34,474 nucleotides of DNA from Methanolobus sp. (GCF_030682845.1 NZ_JAUXNK010000095.1:1-34474); one strand, 5' to 3'. Numbered from the stretch's first letter, positions 1-9,733 are shown. The notes: generated from the letters alone by a model not told the origin. Translations and numbers: made by a program.

Positions 1-172
1 ATACGCTACAGGAACTAGCGGAATTGGTGTTTGTTGTTCTTCATAAAAGGTCAATAGACACTAACGCCCTCGAGATACGGGAAAAGGAAAGAACCAAATA
101 AATTTTTTCATAATAACCCGAATCGATGAAACGGGAAGCCCCTTCCTTCAGGGAGGGGAGGTTCACTATGTT
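1..172 (+). pseudogene. Decayed 3' end of a TnpB-type transposon (IS200/IS605 right end)
   Basis: One frame reads YATGTSGIGVCC, hits two stops, then resumes as RIDETGSPFLQGGEVHY, the readthrough pattern commonly seen over the last bases of archaeal IS200/IS605 elements with tnpB. Bases 139-158 form a hairpin: CCCCTTCC (139-146), loop TTCA, GGGAGGGG (151-158), followed by GGTTCAC. This matches the right-end hairpin of such elements, which is also the 3' end of the omega-RNA that guides TnpB. The gene body lies outside the window, so whether the full element is active cannot be judged; the early stops suggest decay. The reading rests on pattern recognition only. Confidence 0.5.
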
Positions 173-309
173 GGTCTTTTTACTCAAACGTGATAAACGG
201 ACAAGTCATAGTCCATTTCCTAGTGCTCCTACTTAAATCTTAAGTACTAGAACTCTAATCATATGCACTATTTCTATCAATATTTATCAATCCATAACCG
301 TGTGATCAC

Positions 310-1152
310 ATGTCATATAAGATCCTTGAAAAGAAGCAGATAGCACCCCAAGTGCATCTGATGAAGGTGCTGGCACCGGATGTAGCTAAGGCTGCAAAGG
401 CAGGCCAGTTCATTATTTTACGCATCGATGAAACCAGTGAGCGTATCCCTCTTACAATTGCTGATTTTGATGCAGGCGAAGGTTACGTCACAATTATCTT
501 CCAGGAAATGGGCAAAACCACAAAGCAACTAGCAAAAATGACTGATGAGGACGTACTGCAGGATTTTGTCGGACCGCTGGGAAAACCTGCTGACGTGAGG
601 AAGCTGGGCACTGTCATCCTTGTGGGAGGAGGCGTTGGAATCGCCCCCGTATATCCTCAGGTCAGGGCCTATCGTGAAGCCGGGAACAAGGTCATATCCA
701 TCATTGGTGCAAGGAACAAGGACCTGCTCATACTGGAAGATGAGATGCAGGACGCAAGTGATGAACTTTATGTGGCTACAGATGATGGCTCCAAAGGTCA
801 CCATGGCTTTGTGACCGAAGTCGCAAAGAAGATCCTTGACAGCGGCGAGACGATCGCAAGGATAGTTGTCATAGGCCCTCCCATCCTGATGAAGGTGGCA
901 GCAGGCATGACAGCTCCATATGGTGTGGAAACTATCGTCAGCCTGAACCCGATAATGATAGACGGCACCGGCATGTGCGGCGGCTGCAGGGTCTCTGTCG
1001 GTGGCGAGACAAAGTTCGCCTGTGTGGACGGTCCAGAGTTCGATGCACATAAAGTTGATTTCAATCTGCTTATGAGCCGCCTTGGCCTGTACAGGAGCGA
1101 AGAGGCACAATGTCAGGAGAATCATAACTGCACATGCAAAGGTGGTAACTGA
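310..1152 (+). CDS. NfnA/SudB-like ferredoxin:NADP oxidoreductase, FAD/2Fe-2S subunit
   Basis: 280-residue flavoprotein of the ferredoxin-NADP reductase superfamily, the small subunit of NfnAB/SudAB-type enzymes (also annotated sulfide dehydrogenase or dihydroorotate dehydrogenase electron-transfer subunit). RIPLTI (45-50) is the FAD-binding strand, GGGVGIAP (from 106) starts the NAD(P) site, and D218, C223, C226 and C238 fit the one-Asp, three-Cys ligation of the 2Fe-2S cluster described for NfnA. The Cys-rich tail (QCQENHNCTC) is unusual. Its stop overlaps the start of the next gene by one base (TGATG), so the two subunits are probably translationally coupled. Expected role: cytoplasmic electron transfer between reduced ferredoxin and NAD(P)H, possibly by flavin bifurcation. 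Which nucleotides it uses cannot be read from sequence. Confidence 0.85.
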   Translation: MSYKILEKKQIAPQVHLMKVLAPDVAKAAKAGQFIILRIDETSERIPLTIADFDAGEGYVTIIFQEMGKTTKQLAKMTDEDVLQDFVGPLGKPADVRKLGTVILVGGGVGIAPVYPQVRAYREAGNKVISIIGARNKDLLILEDEMQDASDELYVATDDGSKGHHGFVTEVAKKILDSGETIARIVVIGPPILMKVAAGMTAPYGVETIVSLNPIMIDGTGMCGGCRVSVGGETKFACVDGPEFDAHKVDFNLLMSRLGLYRSEEAQCQENHNCTCKGGN

Positions 1153-2525
1153 TGGCAGCAAGACAGCCAATGCCTCATCAGGACGCCAAAGAGAGGGCCC
1201 GGAACTTTGATGAGGTGGCGCTGGGGTATACCAAAGAGCAGGCGATCGCTGAAGCTTCACGCTGCCTTGAGTGCAGGAATCCCAAATGTGTCCAGGGATG
1301 CCCCGTGAACATTGATATCCCTGGTTTTATTGCACAGATAAAAACCGGGAACTTCGATGAGGCCATCGCCACCATCAAGCTGACCAATTCCCTTGCAGCT
1401 GTATGTGGCCGCGTCTGCCCTCAGGAGGTACAGTGTGAAGAGTTGTGCGTGCTTGCAAAGAAGGGTGAGCCGGTGGCTATCGGCAGGCTTGAGCGCTTCT
1501 GCGCTGATCATGAGCGGGAAAAGGGGGTAGTTCCTCCGGTGCGCACCCAGCCAAGCGGCAGGAGCGTGGCTGTTATAGGAGCGGGGCCTGCCGGGCTTAC
1601 TGCTGCAGCAGACCTTGCAAAAGCAGGCCATGCTGTCACCATCTTTGAGGCACTTCATGATACGGGAGGAGTGCTGACCTACGGGATACCCGAGTTCAGG
1701 CTCCCAAAGTCTATCGTGCAGGAAGAGGTTGATTACATAAGGCAGTTAGGTGTTGATCTCAAGGTCGACTATGTTATCGGGAAGATAAAGACCCTTGATG
1801 AGATGAGGAATGATTTCGATGCAATTTTCCTTGGCACGGGTGCCGGCCTTCCGAAGTTCATGGGCATCGAGGGAGAAAACCTGAATGGCGTTTACTCTGC
1901 CAATGAGTTCCTCACAAGGGTCAACCTGATGAAAGCTTACCTCTTCCCATATCATGGCACTCCCGTCAAGAGAGGCAAGAAAGTTATTGTGGTAGGTGGC
2001 GGCAATGTTGCAATGGATGCTGCGCGCAGTGCGCTTCGCCTTGGAGCCGAAGAGGTAAGTATCGTCTATCGCCGTGGAGAGGACGAGCTCCCTGCCAGAA
2101 AGGAAGAGGTGGAGAACGCAAAGGAAGAAGGCATAGTATTCAGGCTTCTCACCAACCCTGTCCGTATCCTGCAGGGTGAGAACATGACCGTAAAAGGTGT
2201 CGAATGCATCAGGATGGAGCTTGGCGAGCCGGATGAGTCCGGGCGCAGGAGCCCTGTTGTGAAAGAGGGTTCTGAGCATGTGATCGATGCCGATATTGTT
2301 ATCATTGCCATAGGCACATCCCCCAATCCGATGATACTGTCCGGCTCAGATGGGCTGAAGGTAGGGGCACGTGGCAATATAATCGTAGATGAATCCGCAA
2401 GGACATCCCTTGAAAACGTCTGTGCGGGAGGGGATGCAGTGACAGGCGCGGCAACCGTCATCAGTGCGATGGGAGCCGGCAAGCTTGCAGCCCAAACTAT
2501 TAATGATTATCTGGTGAATAACTGA
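1152..2525 (+). CDS. gltA: NfnB/GltA-like NADPH oxidoreductase (glutamate synthase small-subunit family)
   Basis: 457-residue Fe-S flavoprotein. The N-terminal domain carries two 4Fe-4S cysteine sets (C38, C41, C46, C50 and C85, C89, C95, C99). GAGPAG at 143-148 starts the FAD domain, GGGNVAMDAA from about 282 binds NADPH, and GGDAVTGAATV near the C-terminus closes the FAD site. Length and order match the large subunit of NfnAB/SudAB and the stand-alone GltA-type glutamate synthase subunit; lying directly behind an NfnA-like gene favours the Nfn/Sud reading. No glutamate synthase large subunit is present here. The symbol is the usual automatic label and is not meant to assert glutamate synthase activity. 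Confidence 0.85.
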   Translation: MAARQPMPHQDAKERARNFDEVALGYTKEQAIAEASRCLECRNPKCVQGCPVNIDIPGFIAQIKTGNFDEAIATIKLTNSLAAVCGRVCPQEVQCEELCVLAKKGEPVAIGRLERFCADHEREKGVVPPVRTQPSGRSVAVIGAGPAGLTAAADLAKAGHAVTIFEALHDTGGVLTYGIPEFRLPKSIVQEEVDYIRQLGVDLKVDYVIGKIKTLDEMRNDFDAIFLGTGAGLPKFMGIEGENLNGVYSANEFLTRVNLMKAYLFPYHGTPVKRGKKVIVVGGGNVAMDAARSALRLGAEEVSIVYRRGEDELPARKEEVENAKEEGIVFRLLTNPVRILQGENMTVKGVECIRMELGEPDESGRRSPVVKEGSEHVIDADIVIIAIGTSPNPMILSGSDGLKVGARGNIIVDESARTSLENVCAGGDAVTGAATVISAMGAGKLAAQTINDYLVNN

Positions 2526-2577
2526 ACTAGCGGAGTTAACCTGTCTTCATGGGCTCGATCTGGCCTGAAGGGGTTAA

Positions 2578-4632
2578 ATGCCTTCTATTTTACCGATGGG
2601 CTACGGCTTTACTCAGACGATAGAAATCCGGACTATAATGAACAAAAATAAATATTCAGGAAAGCCTCCAAAGCGAAAGGAACGTTCTCCTGCAGGCGTT
2701 AAAGGTGCAATGGAAAAGGGCAGGATCAGTCCAAGGTATGCAAGTTATGAGAAGGACTACATCTTCTGGTGCATAACTTGTAATGTCCCGCTCATCGATA
2801 CCAGATGCTGCACCTGCGGGCATGAGGGACAAAAGATAGTTTTATCCCAGCCAGCGGATGTAAGGTTCTGTTCACCCTATGAAAGATCAGTTCTGCACGA
2901 ACATCTTCTGAGGTCTTTCGGGTGCGACCCTATAGGGGAGCGCCTTGTGCTTCTCAACAAGATACCGGGTGATGACAAGACTGATGAGGTAATTGTTGAC
3001 GGCCTGTACTTTGGTGTGTTGAGTTTTGACATGCACTTAATGGACTACGGTTTTGAGCCTATGGTCGATGGGGCAAAGATCCTGCTGGGGCATTCATCCG
3101 GGAAGCTCGTAACTTTAAGGAAGAGCAGCAGGCATCTTAATGGCAAGAAGGTCGATGTCTCTGCGGTCGAAAGCATGTCACCTGACATAAAAACGGGTGA
3201 CAGCGTTCTGATAATGTCCGGTGCCCTTACAGGCTTTGGTGTTTCATACTGTAATGCGCAAGACCTTCCCTTTTGTGAGGGTCCCGTAGTCAGGGTGCGC
3301 AAAATTGATTCTCATTCCGTTTCGCTTAGTCCTAAGGTTTCTTCTATTGATGATGCTGTGGCTGCGAATATCGGGCATCTGCGCAATCTGGGGAAAGACG
3401 CGATCAATACCATCAAGGGCATAGCAAATCAGAAAGACTACCGGGATCTTCCGGTGCATGTTTCTTTCAGCGGTGGAAAGGATAGCCTTGCAGTCCTGGA
3501 CCTGACCCGCAGTGCTCTGAGGAACAGGGATGTAAAGGCATTCTTCCTCAATACGGGCATCGAGTTCCCGGAAACTGTGGACTTTGTGCATGAATATTGT
3601 GCTGATAACAGTATAGAGCTTATTGAAAAGAAGGCAGGGGACAGTTTCTGGGACAATGTGGAGACCTTTGGCCCCCCAGCCAAGGATTTTAGATGGTGCT
3701 GCAAGATATGCAAGCTTGCCCCGGCAAATGCAGCCATTGAACAATGCCTGGAAAAAGCTCCTATGTGCCTGACCATTGACGGTAAGAGAAAACATGAATC
3801 ATTTTCAAGGGCAAGGATCGCTGTCAGCGAAAAGAACCCATTTGTTCCGGGGCAATTGAACATATTCCCTGTGAAGGACTGGAGAGCTATCGAGATATGG
3901 CTGTATATCTATTGGAGAGGCCTGAAATACAACCCGCTTTATGACATGGGCTTTGAGAGGGTCGGATGTTATCTCTGTCCAGCAGCGCTTTCCTCCGAAT
4001 ACCAACGATTCCGGGAACTGCATCCAAAGCTTTATGACAGGTGGGACCGGTTCCTGTCAGACTGGGCTGAAAAGACCGGTCTTTCCGAAGAGTTCATCAC
4101 ACATGGATTGTGGCGATGGAAAGAACTCCCTCCCAAGATGATCAAGCTCTGTGAGCAGATGGGTATATCCATATCCGGCCGGGAGGAAACATCTCCTTTC
4201 AGGATTGAGGTAACTTCAGGAATATCCCCGTGCAGGGCAGGCGGTTACTCTGTCGAGGGAGCCATACAGGGTCTCTCCATGAAAAAGGCTGGAAATATCT
4301 TAAACATTATAGGTGCCACCACTTTTTCAGAAGAGCTGGGGCTTATGCTTGCAAAAACCTCCTCTTCCAATGTGAAACTGTTCTCTTCCGGAAGCCTGGT
4401 CGTGAATGCAGAAGACAGGGAAGAAGCCGACAAGCTCTTTTTAGCGGTTTCCAGGCAGCTCCTGAGAAACCACAAGTGTACTGGGTGCGGAATATGCCTT
4501 AAGGCCTGTCCCGTAGGAGCAATATGCCTGGACGGTGCAAACGGGGTGGCAATCGATGAGAATTGCATTCACTGCGGTAAATGTACCGGCTCGTGTGTTA
4601 TAATGAAGTATTTTGATAAAATGAAACTTTGA
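2578..4632 (+). CDS. PAPS-reductase-like PP-loop protein with zinc ribbon, PUA-like and 4Fe-4S domains
   Basis: 684-residue multidomain protein of a family found in methanogens. Visible parts: N-terminal zinc ribbon (C65xxC68 and a second CxxC near 80); a PUA-like segment at about 140-240; the PP-loop SGGKDS at 298-303 for ATP or adenylyl binding; the PAPS-reductase-like cysteine stretches RWCCKICK and GCYLCP; and a C-terminal two-cluster ferredoxin domain (C634, C637, C640, C644 and C663, C666, C669, C673). The layout suggests redox chemistry on an adenylylated substrate or a thiolation-type reaction; substrate unknown. It lies 52 bp behind the Nfn-like pair, a plausible electron source. Start uncertain: ATG 2578 follows GAAGGGG, ATG 2638 is possible, and ATG 2710 follows AAAGGTG at good spacing. 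Confidence 0.8.
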   Translation: MPSILPMGYGFTQTIEIRTIMNKNKYSGKPPKRKERSPAGVKGAMEKGRISPRYASYEKDYIFWCITCNVPLIDTRCCTCGHEGQKIVLSQPADVRFCSPYERSVLHEHLLRSFGCDPIGERLVLLNKIPGDDKTDEVIVDGLYFGVLSFDMHLMDYGFEPMVDGAKILLGHSSGKLVTLRKSSRHLNGKKVDVSAVESMSPDIKTGDSVLIMSGALTGFGVSYCNAQDLPFCEGPVVRVRKIDSHSVSLSPKVSSIDDAVAANIGHLRNLGKDAINTIKGIANQKDYRDLPVHVSFSGGKDSLAVLDLTRSALRNRDVKAFFLNTGIEFPETVDFVHEYCADNSIELIEKKAGDSFWDNVETFGPPAKDFRWCCKICKLAPANAAIEQCLEKAPMCLTIDGKRKHESFSRARIAVSEKNPFVPGQLNIFPVKDWRAIEIWLYIYWRGLKYNPLYDMGFERVGCYLCPAALSSEYQRFRELHPKLYDRWDRFLSDWAEKTGLSEEFITHGLWRWKELPPKMIKLCEQMGISISGREETSPFRIEVTSGISPCRAGGYSVEGAIQGLSMKKAGNILNIIGATTFSEELGLMLAKTSSSNVKLFSSGSLVVNAEDREEADKLFLAVSRQLLRNHKCTGCGICLKACPVGAICLDGANGVAIDENCIHCGKCTGSCVIMKYFDKMKL

Positions 4633-4635
4633 GGA

Positions 4636-4682
4636 TTATGAGCGAAGTATGCGGTGTGATAATCGTCATTTTACGCTCATAA
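4636..4682 (+). terminator. Inverted repeat after the PP-loop gene, possible terminator or operator
   Basis: TTATGAGCG (4636-4644) and CGCTCATAA (4674-4682) are perfect 9-bp complements with a 29-nt loop. They begin 3 bases after the upstream stop codon. No long T-run follows directly, so termination is only one option; a regulator site for the next gene is another. Confidence 0.35.
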
Positions 4683-4760
4683 CTTCATCATCGTGAATTA
4701 TTAATACTCCAAGTATTATATTACACCTTCAATATTTACTTTTAATTATGGCTGATAAAA

Positions 4761-5852
4761 ATGGTTCAAACTCAACAGGACGGGGTATCCCGCATACTTG
4801 ATTCAAAGTGGAGGATTGCAGCGGTAGCAGCAGTCCTGTTGCTTTTAATTCTTCAGGTAGTCATATTCCTCCCTCTTGCCGACGGTATTATCCTTGGGCT
4901 TGTGTTTGCATACATATCAAGACCTATATTCCTTAAAATGAACAGGTTTCCCAGAATAGGTGCCTTTGTAGCAACAATGTCCATCGTCGTGCCTGTGGTC
5001 TTTATTATAGGTTGGGGCCTGCTGGAGGTTGTCCGTAAGATAGCTTGGATATTTGAGAACCAGGCCTACGTGCTCAATGCTTTGTTCGATTATTCAAGGA
5101 CAATAAATATCCCGGCAGGTTACGGGGATGATGTGAACCAGTTTATCTGGAACATTTCAACCTCCTTTCTCCCCATAATAAGCAATGCGGGTGTATTTTC
5201 ATATGCTTTTGACATTATAATGTTTGGCCTCAATCTTGTGGTTGCTGTGTTTGTGTGCTACTTCCTCCTTGCTGACGGGCACAGGCTATATGGCGCTGTC
5301 GTGGATATTTTCCCTGACGACAGCAAAGCTTCCGTAATCAGGTATTTTCAGCATCTTGACGTCATTCTTCAGGGTGTTTTCATCGGTAACGCTGCAGCAG
5401 CACTGATCGTAAGTATCCTGGCAGTAATAGTATTCTACGCATTCGGGCTCTCTAATATACTCGCATTATCTGCACTCATTTTCCTGGCGTCTGTCATTCC
5501 CATGTTTGCTGGTTACACGGTACTGCTGGCAATCTCGGCATATCGCTACTTTGAGTATGGTTCAGAGAGTGCTATCATTTTCTTTGTGGTATCATCTATA
5601 GTTATCTATGTACCGCCTGAGCTTTTCCTGCGTCCCTACCTTTCAGGTATAAAATCTCAGGTACACCCTCTTTTGATTCTCCTTACATTCCTTGGAGGGG
5701 CATTTGTGGGTGGGATTGGAGGATTCTTTGCGGCACCTATACTGCTTGGTGCACTAATAGCAGCTTACAGGGTGTACAGGAATGATGTGTCATATGCATA
5801 CCTGTCTCCTGGCAAGGAGCCTGTTGCAATTGAAGAGAATGTGCCCGAATAA
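4761..5852 (+). CDS. AI-2E family (PerM-like) transporter
   Basis: 363-residue integral membrane protein with about eight hydrophobic helices. After a short charged N-terminus come two helices (about 15-55 and 65-90), a soluble stretch with amphipathic segments (about 95-160), then a membrane block to about 345. PPELFLRPYLSG and the glycine-rich segment GGAFVGGIGGFFAAP are typical of the AI-2E exporter/PerM superfamily. Some members export autoinducer-2, others act as Na+/H+ antiporters; the archaeal substrate is unknown. ATG 4761 has no clear SD, while an AT-rich TATA-like stretch (about 4727-4738) lies about 26 nt upstream, so the mRNA may be nearly leaderless. Monocistronic by spacing. Confidence 0.85.
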   Translation: MVQTQQDGVSRILDSKWRIAAVAAVLLLLILQVVIFLPLADGIILGLVFAYISRPIFLKMNRFPRIGAFVATMSIVVPVVFIIGWGLLEVVRKIAWIFENQAYVLNALFDYSRTINIPAGYGDDVNQFIWNISTSFLPIISNAGVFSYAFDIIMFGLNLVVAVFVCYFLLADGHRLYGAVVDIFPDDSKASVIRYFQHLDVILQGVFIGNAAAALIVSILAVIVFYAFGLSNILALSALIFLASVIPMFAGYTVLLAISAYRYFEYGSESAIIFFVVSSIVIYVPPELFLRPYLSGIKSQVHPLLILLTFLGGAFVGGIGGFFAAPILLGALIAAYRVYRNDVSYAYLSPGKEPVAIEENVPE

Positions 5853-5962
5853 GGGCAATTATCCTTTGCAGTTTATATGGTGGGTTTCCGTTCCGGATAG
5901 AACTGAAAAAGATTAATAAGGACCTGCTATAATTAGGTTAGCATTATCTCAAAGGTGAACCA

Positions 5963-7876
5963 ATGCAACTATTATTGATCCATTCTGATTATATCGAATA
6001 TGAAGTAAAAAAAAGTACTCCCGTCGCGGAGGAAATAGAAGAGTCATTCAGGACCGGAAGGCTGGAGGAGGCTCTGACAGCCTTCATGGCAGTAGAAAAA
6101 GCCGACGAATCCGATGTTGACGATATCATTAACAAGGCAGTGGGCGAGATCAGGAATGTGGCAGGCCAGGTAAAGGCTGCCAATGTCATGCTTTATCCTT
6201 ATGCTCATCTGAGTTCGGATCTTTCCTCACCTAAAGTTGCTGTCGCTGTCCTCAAGGGCGTTGAGAAAGCGTTATCCGGTGACTATAATGTTAAGAGGGC
6301 ACCATTTGGATGGTACAAGGCTTTCAGGATCAGCTGTAAGGGTCATCCTCTCTCAGAGCTCTCCCGCTCGATAGTCCCGCAAGGCAAGCCTGCGGTTTGC
6401 GCAGAACCTGTAGTGTGCATCCCGGAAGAGAAAGAAGAGGTCGTATCCGAGGCATTGAAAGCCGAGAGCACTGCCAAGTCATACTGGCATATACTGACAC
6501 CTGACGGCCAGCTGCACAGTACAGAAGACTTCGACTTCACCGGGCACGAGAACCTGAAAAAGTTCGTTAACTATGAGATATCAAAGCAGAGGGCAGTTGA
6601 AAGAGCTCCGCCTCACGTGGAGCTGATGCGCAGGCTGGAGATTGCGGACTATGAGCCAGGTTCGGATTCCGGCAATATGCGTTTTTATCCCAAGGGACGG
6701 CTGATAAAATCCCTGCTTGAGAACTTCGTACTGGAAGAATCCTATAAGGTCGGTGCAATGGAGGTGGAAACTCCCCTGATGTATGATATGGAGCATCCGA
6801 CACTGAAGAAGTACCTTGACAGGTTCCCTGCAAGACAGTATTCAATAGAATCTGATAAGAGGCATATGTTCCTCAGGTTTGCGGCATGTTTTGGGCAGTT
6901 TCTCATGAACCATGACATGACCATTTCCTACAAGAGCCTGCCACTGAAGATGATCGAGATGACCAGGTACAGTTTCCGCAAGGAGCAGCGCGGGGAACTT
7001 GTCGGGCTCCGGCGTCTGCGTGCATTCACCATGCCTGACATGCACAGCCTTTGCACAGATATGCAGCAGGCTGTGGAGCAGTTCGATGCGCAGTATAATA
7101 TGTGCATATCCGTCCTGGATAAAGTTGGCATCAAGGTCGATGATTTTGAGGTTGCTGTTAGATTTACCAGGGACTTCTATAATGATAACAAGGACTTTAT
7201 CACGAATCTGGCAAAGACTGTCAAAAAGCCTGTCCTTGTGGAGATGTGGGACACGAGGTTCTTCTATTTCGTGCTCAAGTTCGAGTTCAACTTCGTTGAT
7301 GCACTGGCAAAGGCAAGTGCTCTCTCGACTGTACAGATAGATGTGGAAAATGCCGAAAGGTATGGCATCAACTATATCGACACCGACGGCGTGGCAAAGA
7401 AGCCGGTCATACTGCACTGCTCCCCAAGCGGGGCTATTGAGCGCTGCATATACGGTCTCCTGGAGAAAGAGGCCATGAGGACTGAGAATGGCGGAGTGCC
7501 CATGCTCCCGGTATGGCTATCGCCGACGCAGGTAAGGGTGATACCCATATCTGATAAACACATGGAATTCGCTCAGCAGATCGCAGATCAGCTCCAGTGC
7601 CGCGTTGACATCGATGACCGCGAGGATACTGTAGGAAAGAAGGTGCGTGAGGCTGCCCGTGAATGGATACCATACGTCGTCGTTATAGGTGACAAGGAGG
7701 CTGAGACTGGCAACATCAACGTGACCATCCGGGCGGAGTCCCAGCCTGAGAAGCCAAAGAAGGTCGAAATGACAGCTGAACAGCTCAATGCCCGGATACT
7801 TTCCGAGACAGAAGGCATGCCTTACAAGGGTCTGCCTCTGGCAAAGATGCTGTCCGTAAGGCCAAAGTTCTTATAA
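5963..7876 (+). CDS. thrS: Threonyl-tRNA synthetase, archaeal type
   Basis: 637 residues, the usual archaeal length. The N-terminal 140 residues (start [15 protein letters not shown]) are the archaea-specific, D-aminoacyl-tRNA-deacylase-like editing domain that removes Ser from tRNA-Thr. The class II core follows: motif 2 [20 protein letters not shown] at about 335-354 and motif 3 GAIERC at about 489-494. The catalytic zinc ligands are C309, H361 and H485, equivalent to the bacterial Cys/His/His set. The C-terminal anticodon-binding domain starts near 515 ([15 protein letters not shown]). AAAGGTGA 6 nt before ATG 5963 fixes the start. The acylphosphatase gene follows after 21 bp. Confidence 0.97.
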   Translation: MQLLLIHSDYIEYEVKKSTPVAEEIEESFRTGRLEEALTAFMAVEKADESDVDDIINKAVGEIRNVAGQVKAANVMLYPYAHLSSDLSSPKVAVAVLKGVEKALSGDYNVKRAPFGWYKAFRISCKGHPLSELSRSIVPQGKPAVCAEPVVCIPEEKEEVVSEALKAESTAKSYWHILTPDGQLHSTEDFDFTGHENLKKFVNYEISKQRAVERAPPHVELMRRLEIADYEPGSDSGNMRFYPKGRLIKSLLENFVLEESYKVGAMEVETPLMYDMEHPTLKKYLDRFPARQYSIESDKRHMFLRFAACFGQFLMNHDMTISYKSLPLKMIEMTRYSFRKEQRGELVGLRRLRAFTMPDMHSLCTDMQQAVEQFDAQYNMCISVLDKVGIKVDDFEVAVRFTRDFYNDNKDFITNLAKTVKKPVLVEMWDTRFFYFVLKFEFNFVDALAKASALSTVQIDVENAERYGINYIDTDGVAKKPVILHCSPSGAIERCIYGLLEKEAMRTENGGVPMLPVWLSPTQVRVIPISDKHMEFAQQIADQLQCRVDIDDREDTVGKKVREAAREWIPYVVVIGDKEAETGNINVTIRAESQPEKPKKVEMTAEQLNARILSETEGMPYKGLPLAKMLSVRPKFL

Positions 7877-7897
7877 TCCGCACACAAATAGAATAAT

Positions 7898-8200
7898 ATG
7901 CAGGATGAAAATACGAATGCAGAGGCGCTTGCTTCTGCTACTGTCATAGCTTCTGGGAAAGTTCAGGGAGTCTATTATCGCAAGTTTGCGCAGGAAAATG
8001 CAATCAGACTCGGGCTGGCGGGGTTTGCCCGCAACCTGCCTGACGGCCGGGTCGAGATAGTGGCTGAAGGTTCACGTGCAGCTATTGAGGAACTGATAAG
8101 CCTGCTTCATGAGGGACCTGCTTTTGCCGATGTGGCTGGTCTGGATATCATCTGGTCCTCTCCTTCGGGCGAATTCCCTGACTTCAGGATAAAGAGATAG
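7898..8200 (+). CDS. acyP: Acylphosphatase
   Basis: 100-residue small ferredoxin-like-fold enzyme that hydrolyses acyl phosphates. The family signature is intact: GKVQGVYYRKFA carries the phosphate loop and catalytic Arg, and GFARNLPDGRVEIVAEG carries the catalytic Asn. The second aromatic of the usual VGFR is Tyr (VYYR), a conservative change. The first 12 residues (MQDENTNAEALA) extend beyond the family core. It follows thrS by 21 bp in the same direction and is probably co-transcribed. Confidence 0.92.
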   Translation: MQDENTNAEALASATVIASGKVQGVYYRKFAQENAIRLGLAGFARNLPDGRVEIVAEGSRAAIEELISLLHEGPAFADVAGLDIIWSSPSGEFPDFRIKR

Positions 8201-8251
8201 GCCCATGGCCTGGATTAAGTTTAATTAATATGCTTTGGATTGATGCGCATG

Positions 8252-9421
8252 ATGAACGATGTAGTCATTGTCAGATATGGTGAGCTTGCCCTCAAGAGCA
8301 GCAGTGTCAGGAACTGGTATGAAAAGACCTTGATGAGCAATATCGAGGCAATGCTCAGGCAGTATGGGGTATCCTATTCAGGTATAAGTCGTGAATGGGG
8401 CCGGGTATTCATCCATGGTACTGATCTTAACACATCAAGGATAGTGGCAGATGTCTTTGGTGTAGTTTCCACCTCTCCTGCCAGGACAACTGAAGCAAGC
8501 ATTGAGGCTGCTTCTAAAATGTGCGCAGAAATTGCTGATGGCTTTATCCTGGAAGGGGAATCATTCGCTATCCGTACAAGACGCACCGGAAATCACGATT
8601 TCTCCTCACAGGAGCTGGGAATAAAATGCGGTGATGCAGTATGGACAATGCTTGAATCTAAGGGCACGACTCCCTCTGTGGACCTGAGTAATCCGGATCG
8701 GGAAATATTTGTTGAGATGAGGCAGAAGCATGCCTATGTATTCACTCAGCATGTGCATGGGGTGGGTGGGCTGCCCCTTGGCACCCAGGGCAAGATGGTA
8801 TCTCTTGTATCCGGAGGTATCGACTCTCCTGTAGCGACATGGATGCTGATGAAGAGGGGTGTGGAAGTGATCCCTGTCTACTGCAACAATGAGCCATACA
8901 GTGATGAGCGTGCGAGACAACGCACTATGGATTGCATCAACCAGCTCCAGAAATGGTGTCCCGGGCGTCCCTTCAAGGTCTATGAGGTCCCAAACGGCCA
9001 GAACCTGGGGGCTTTCATCGATAATTGTGATCGTGCGAAGACCTGCGTGCTGTGTAAGCGCACCATGTACAGGATCGCGCTTGAGATCATGAATATAGAA
9101 AATGCATCAGGTATCATTACCGGTTCTTCTCTTGGACAGGTTGCTTCCCAGACAGCAGCTAATATGCATGCTGAGGTCTTTGGCCTTTGCGCTCCTCTCT
9201 ATCATCCGCTGATCGGTCTTGATAAGGATGAGATCATTAACATCGCAAAGAAGATCGGGACTTATGATATTTCTATAAGGCCGGCAGCAAGTTGTGGGGC
9301 GGTCCCTCAGCACCCTGAGGTCAAAGCCAAGTTTGCATCCCTTCCTCTTGAAGAAGGTAAAGTGGCTATTGAAGACCTGGTACGCTATTCTGTTGCAAAT
9401 GCCAAGATCTCCAAAGTGTAA
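8252..9421 (+). CDS. thiI: tRNA 4-thiouridine synthase ThiI, archaeal type
   Basis: About 389 residues. An N-terminal ferredoxin-like/THUMP tRNA-binding region (1-165) precedes the PP-loop adenylation domain (SLVSGGIDSPVATW), which activates U8 of tRNA. The C-terminal rhodanese domain of E. coli ThiI is absent, as in methanogens. Counting from ATG 8252, C265 and C268 (TCVLCKRTMYR) and C348 (AASCGAV) match the three cysteines that I recall hold the Fe-S cluster of methanococcal ThiI. Starts at TTG 8240, ATG 8243 or 8249 are also in frame; none has a strong SD. TTTAATTAATATG just upstream is a probable TATA element, so the leader is short. Confidence 0.93.
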   Translation: MNDVVIVRYGELALKSSSVRNWYEKTLMSNIEAMLRQYGVSYSGISREWGRVFIHGTDLNTSRIVADVFGVVSTSPARTTEASIEAASKMCAEIADGFILEGESFAIRTRRTGNHDFSSQELGIKCGDAVWTMLESKGTTPSVDLSNPDREIFVEMRQKHAYVFTQHVHGVGGLPLGTQGKMVSLVSGGIDSPVATWMLMKRGVEVIPVYCNNEPYSDERARQRTMDCINQLQKWCPGRPFKVYEVPNGQNLGAFIDNCDRAKTCVLCKRTMYRIALEIMNIENASGIITGSSLGQVASQTAANMHAEVFGLCAPLYHPLIGLDKDEIINIAKKIGTYDISIRPAASCGAVPQHPEVKAKFASLPLEEGKVAIEDLVRYSVANAKISKV

Positions 9422-9724
9422 TATCTATGTAGAATGTGCATGGTCTCTCAAGACCTTTCCTTACTTTTTTGAAAATAGTGACATCTCAGAAGAGCATCGT
9501 AATAGTTCTGTGTGAACTCAGTGTTCTCTGTGGTCACCTATTATGATTTGTCCTTTCTATACTCATTTCTCGTTCCTGGTTTCTATAAGCCTTATTTTAT
9601 CAAGTGGAAATTAGTATGTATAAATAATATATTACTGTGAGAACTCAATAATTTATATCATCTTTAAAAGACCATTTCATCATCGGCTCATCATGTTTTT
9701 TGCTTTAGGAAGTGCTTGGTAAGA
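9422..9724. other. AT-rich intergenic region after thiI
   Basis: No convincing gene on either strand. The stretch holds many stops, a T-rich patch just after thiI that may serve as terminator (TTACTTTTTTG, about 9460-9470), and scattered AT-rich elements. The promoter of the candidate RNA begins at its right edge. Confidence 0.5.
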
Positions 9725-9733
9725 TTTATATAT
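9725..9733 (+). promoter_or_regulatory. TATA box of the candidate RNA
   Basis: TTTATATAT is a near-ideal methanogen TATA box. Its centre lies about 24 nt before base 9752, where the stem of the candidate RNA begins, the standard archaeal TATA-to-start distance. Confidence 0.6.

Noticed and set aside
139-158. Hairpin read as an ordinary intrinsic terminator
   Set aside because: No T-run follows and the flanks match a transposon right end better.
529-1260. Minus-strand open frame of 243 codons opposite the NfnA-like gene
   Set aside because: It lies antisense to a well-supported gene, has no family-like motifs and no SD; such frames arise from codon bias of the sense gene.
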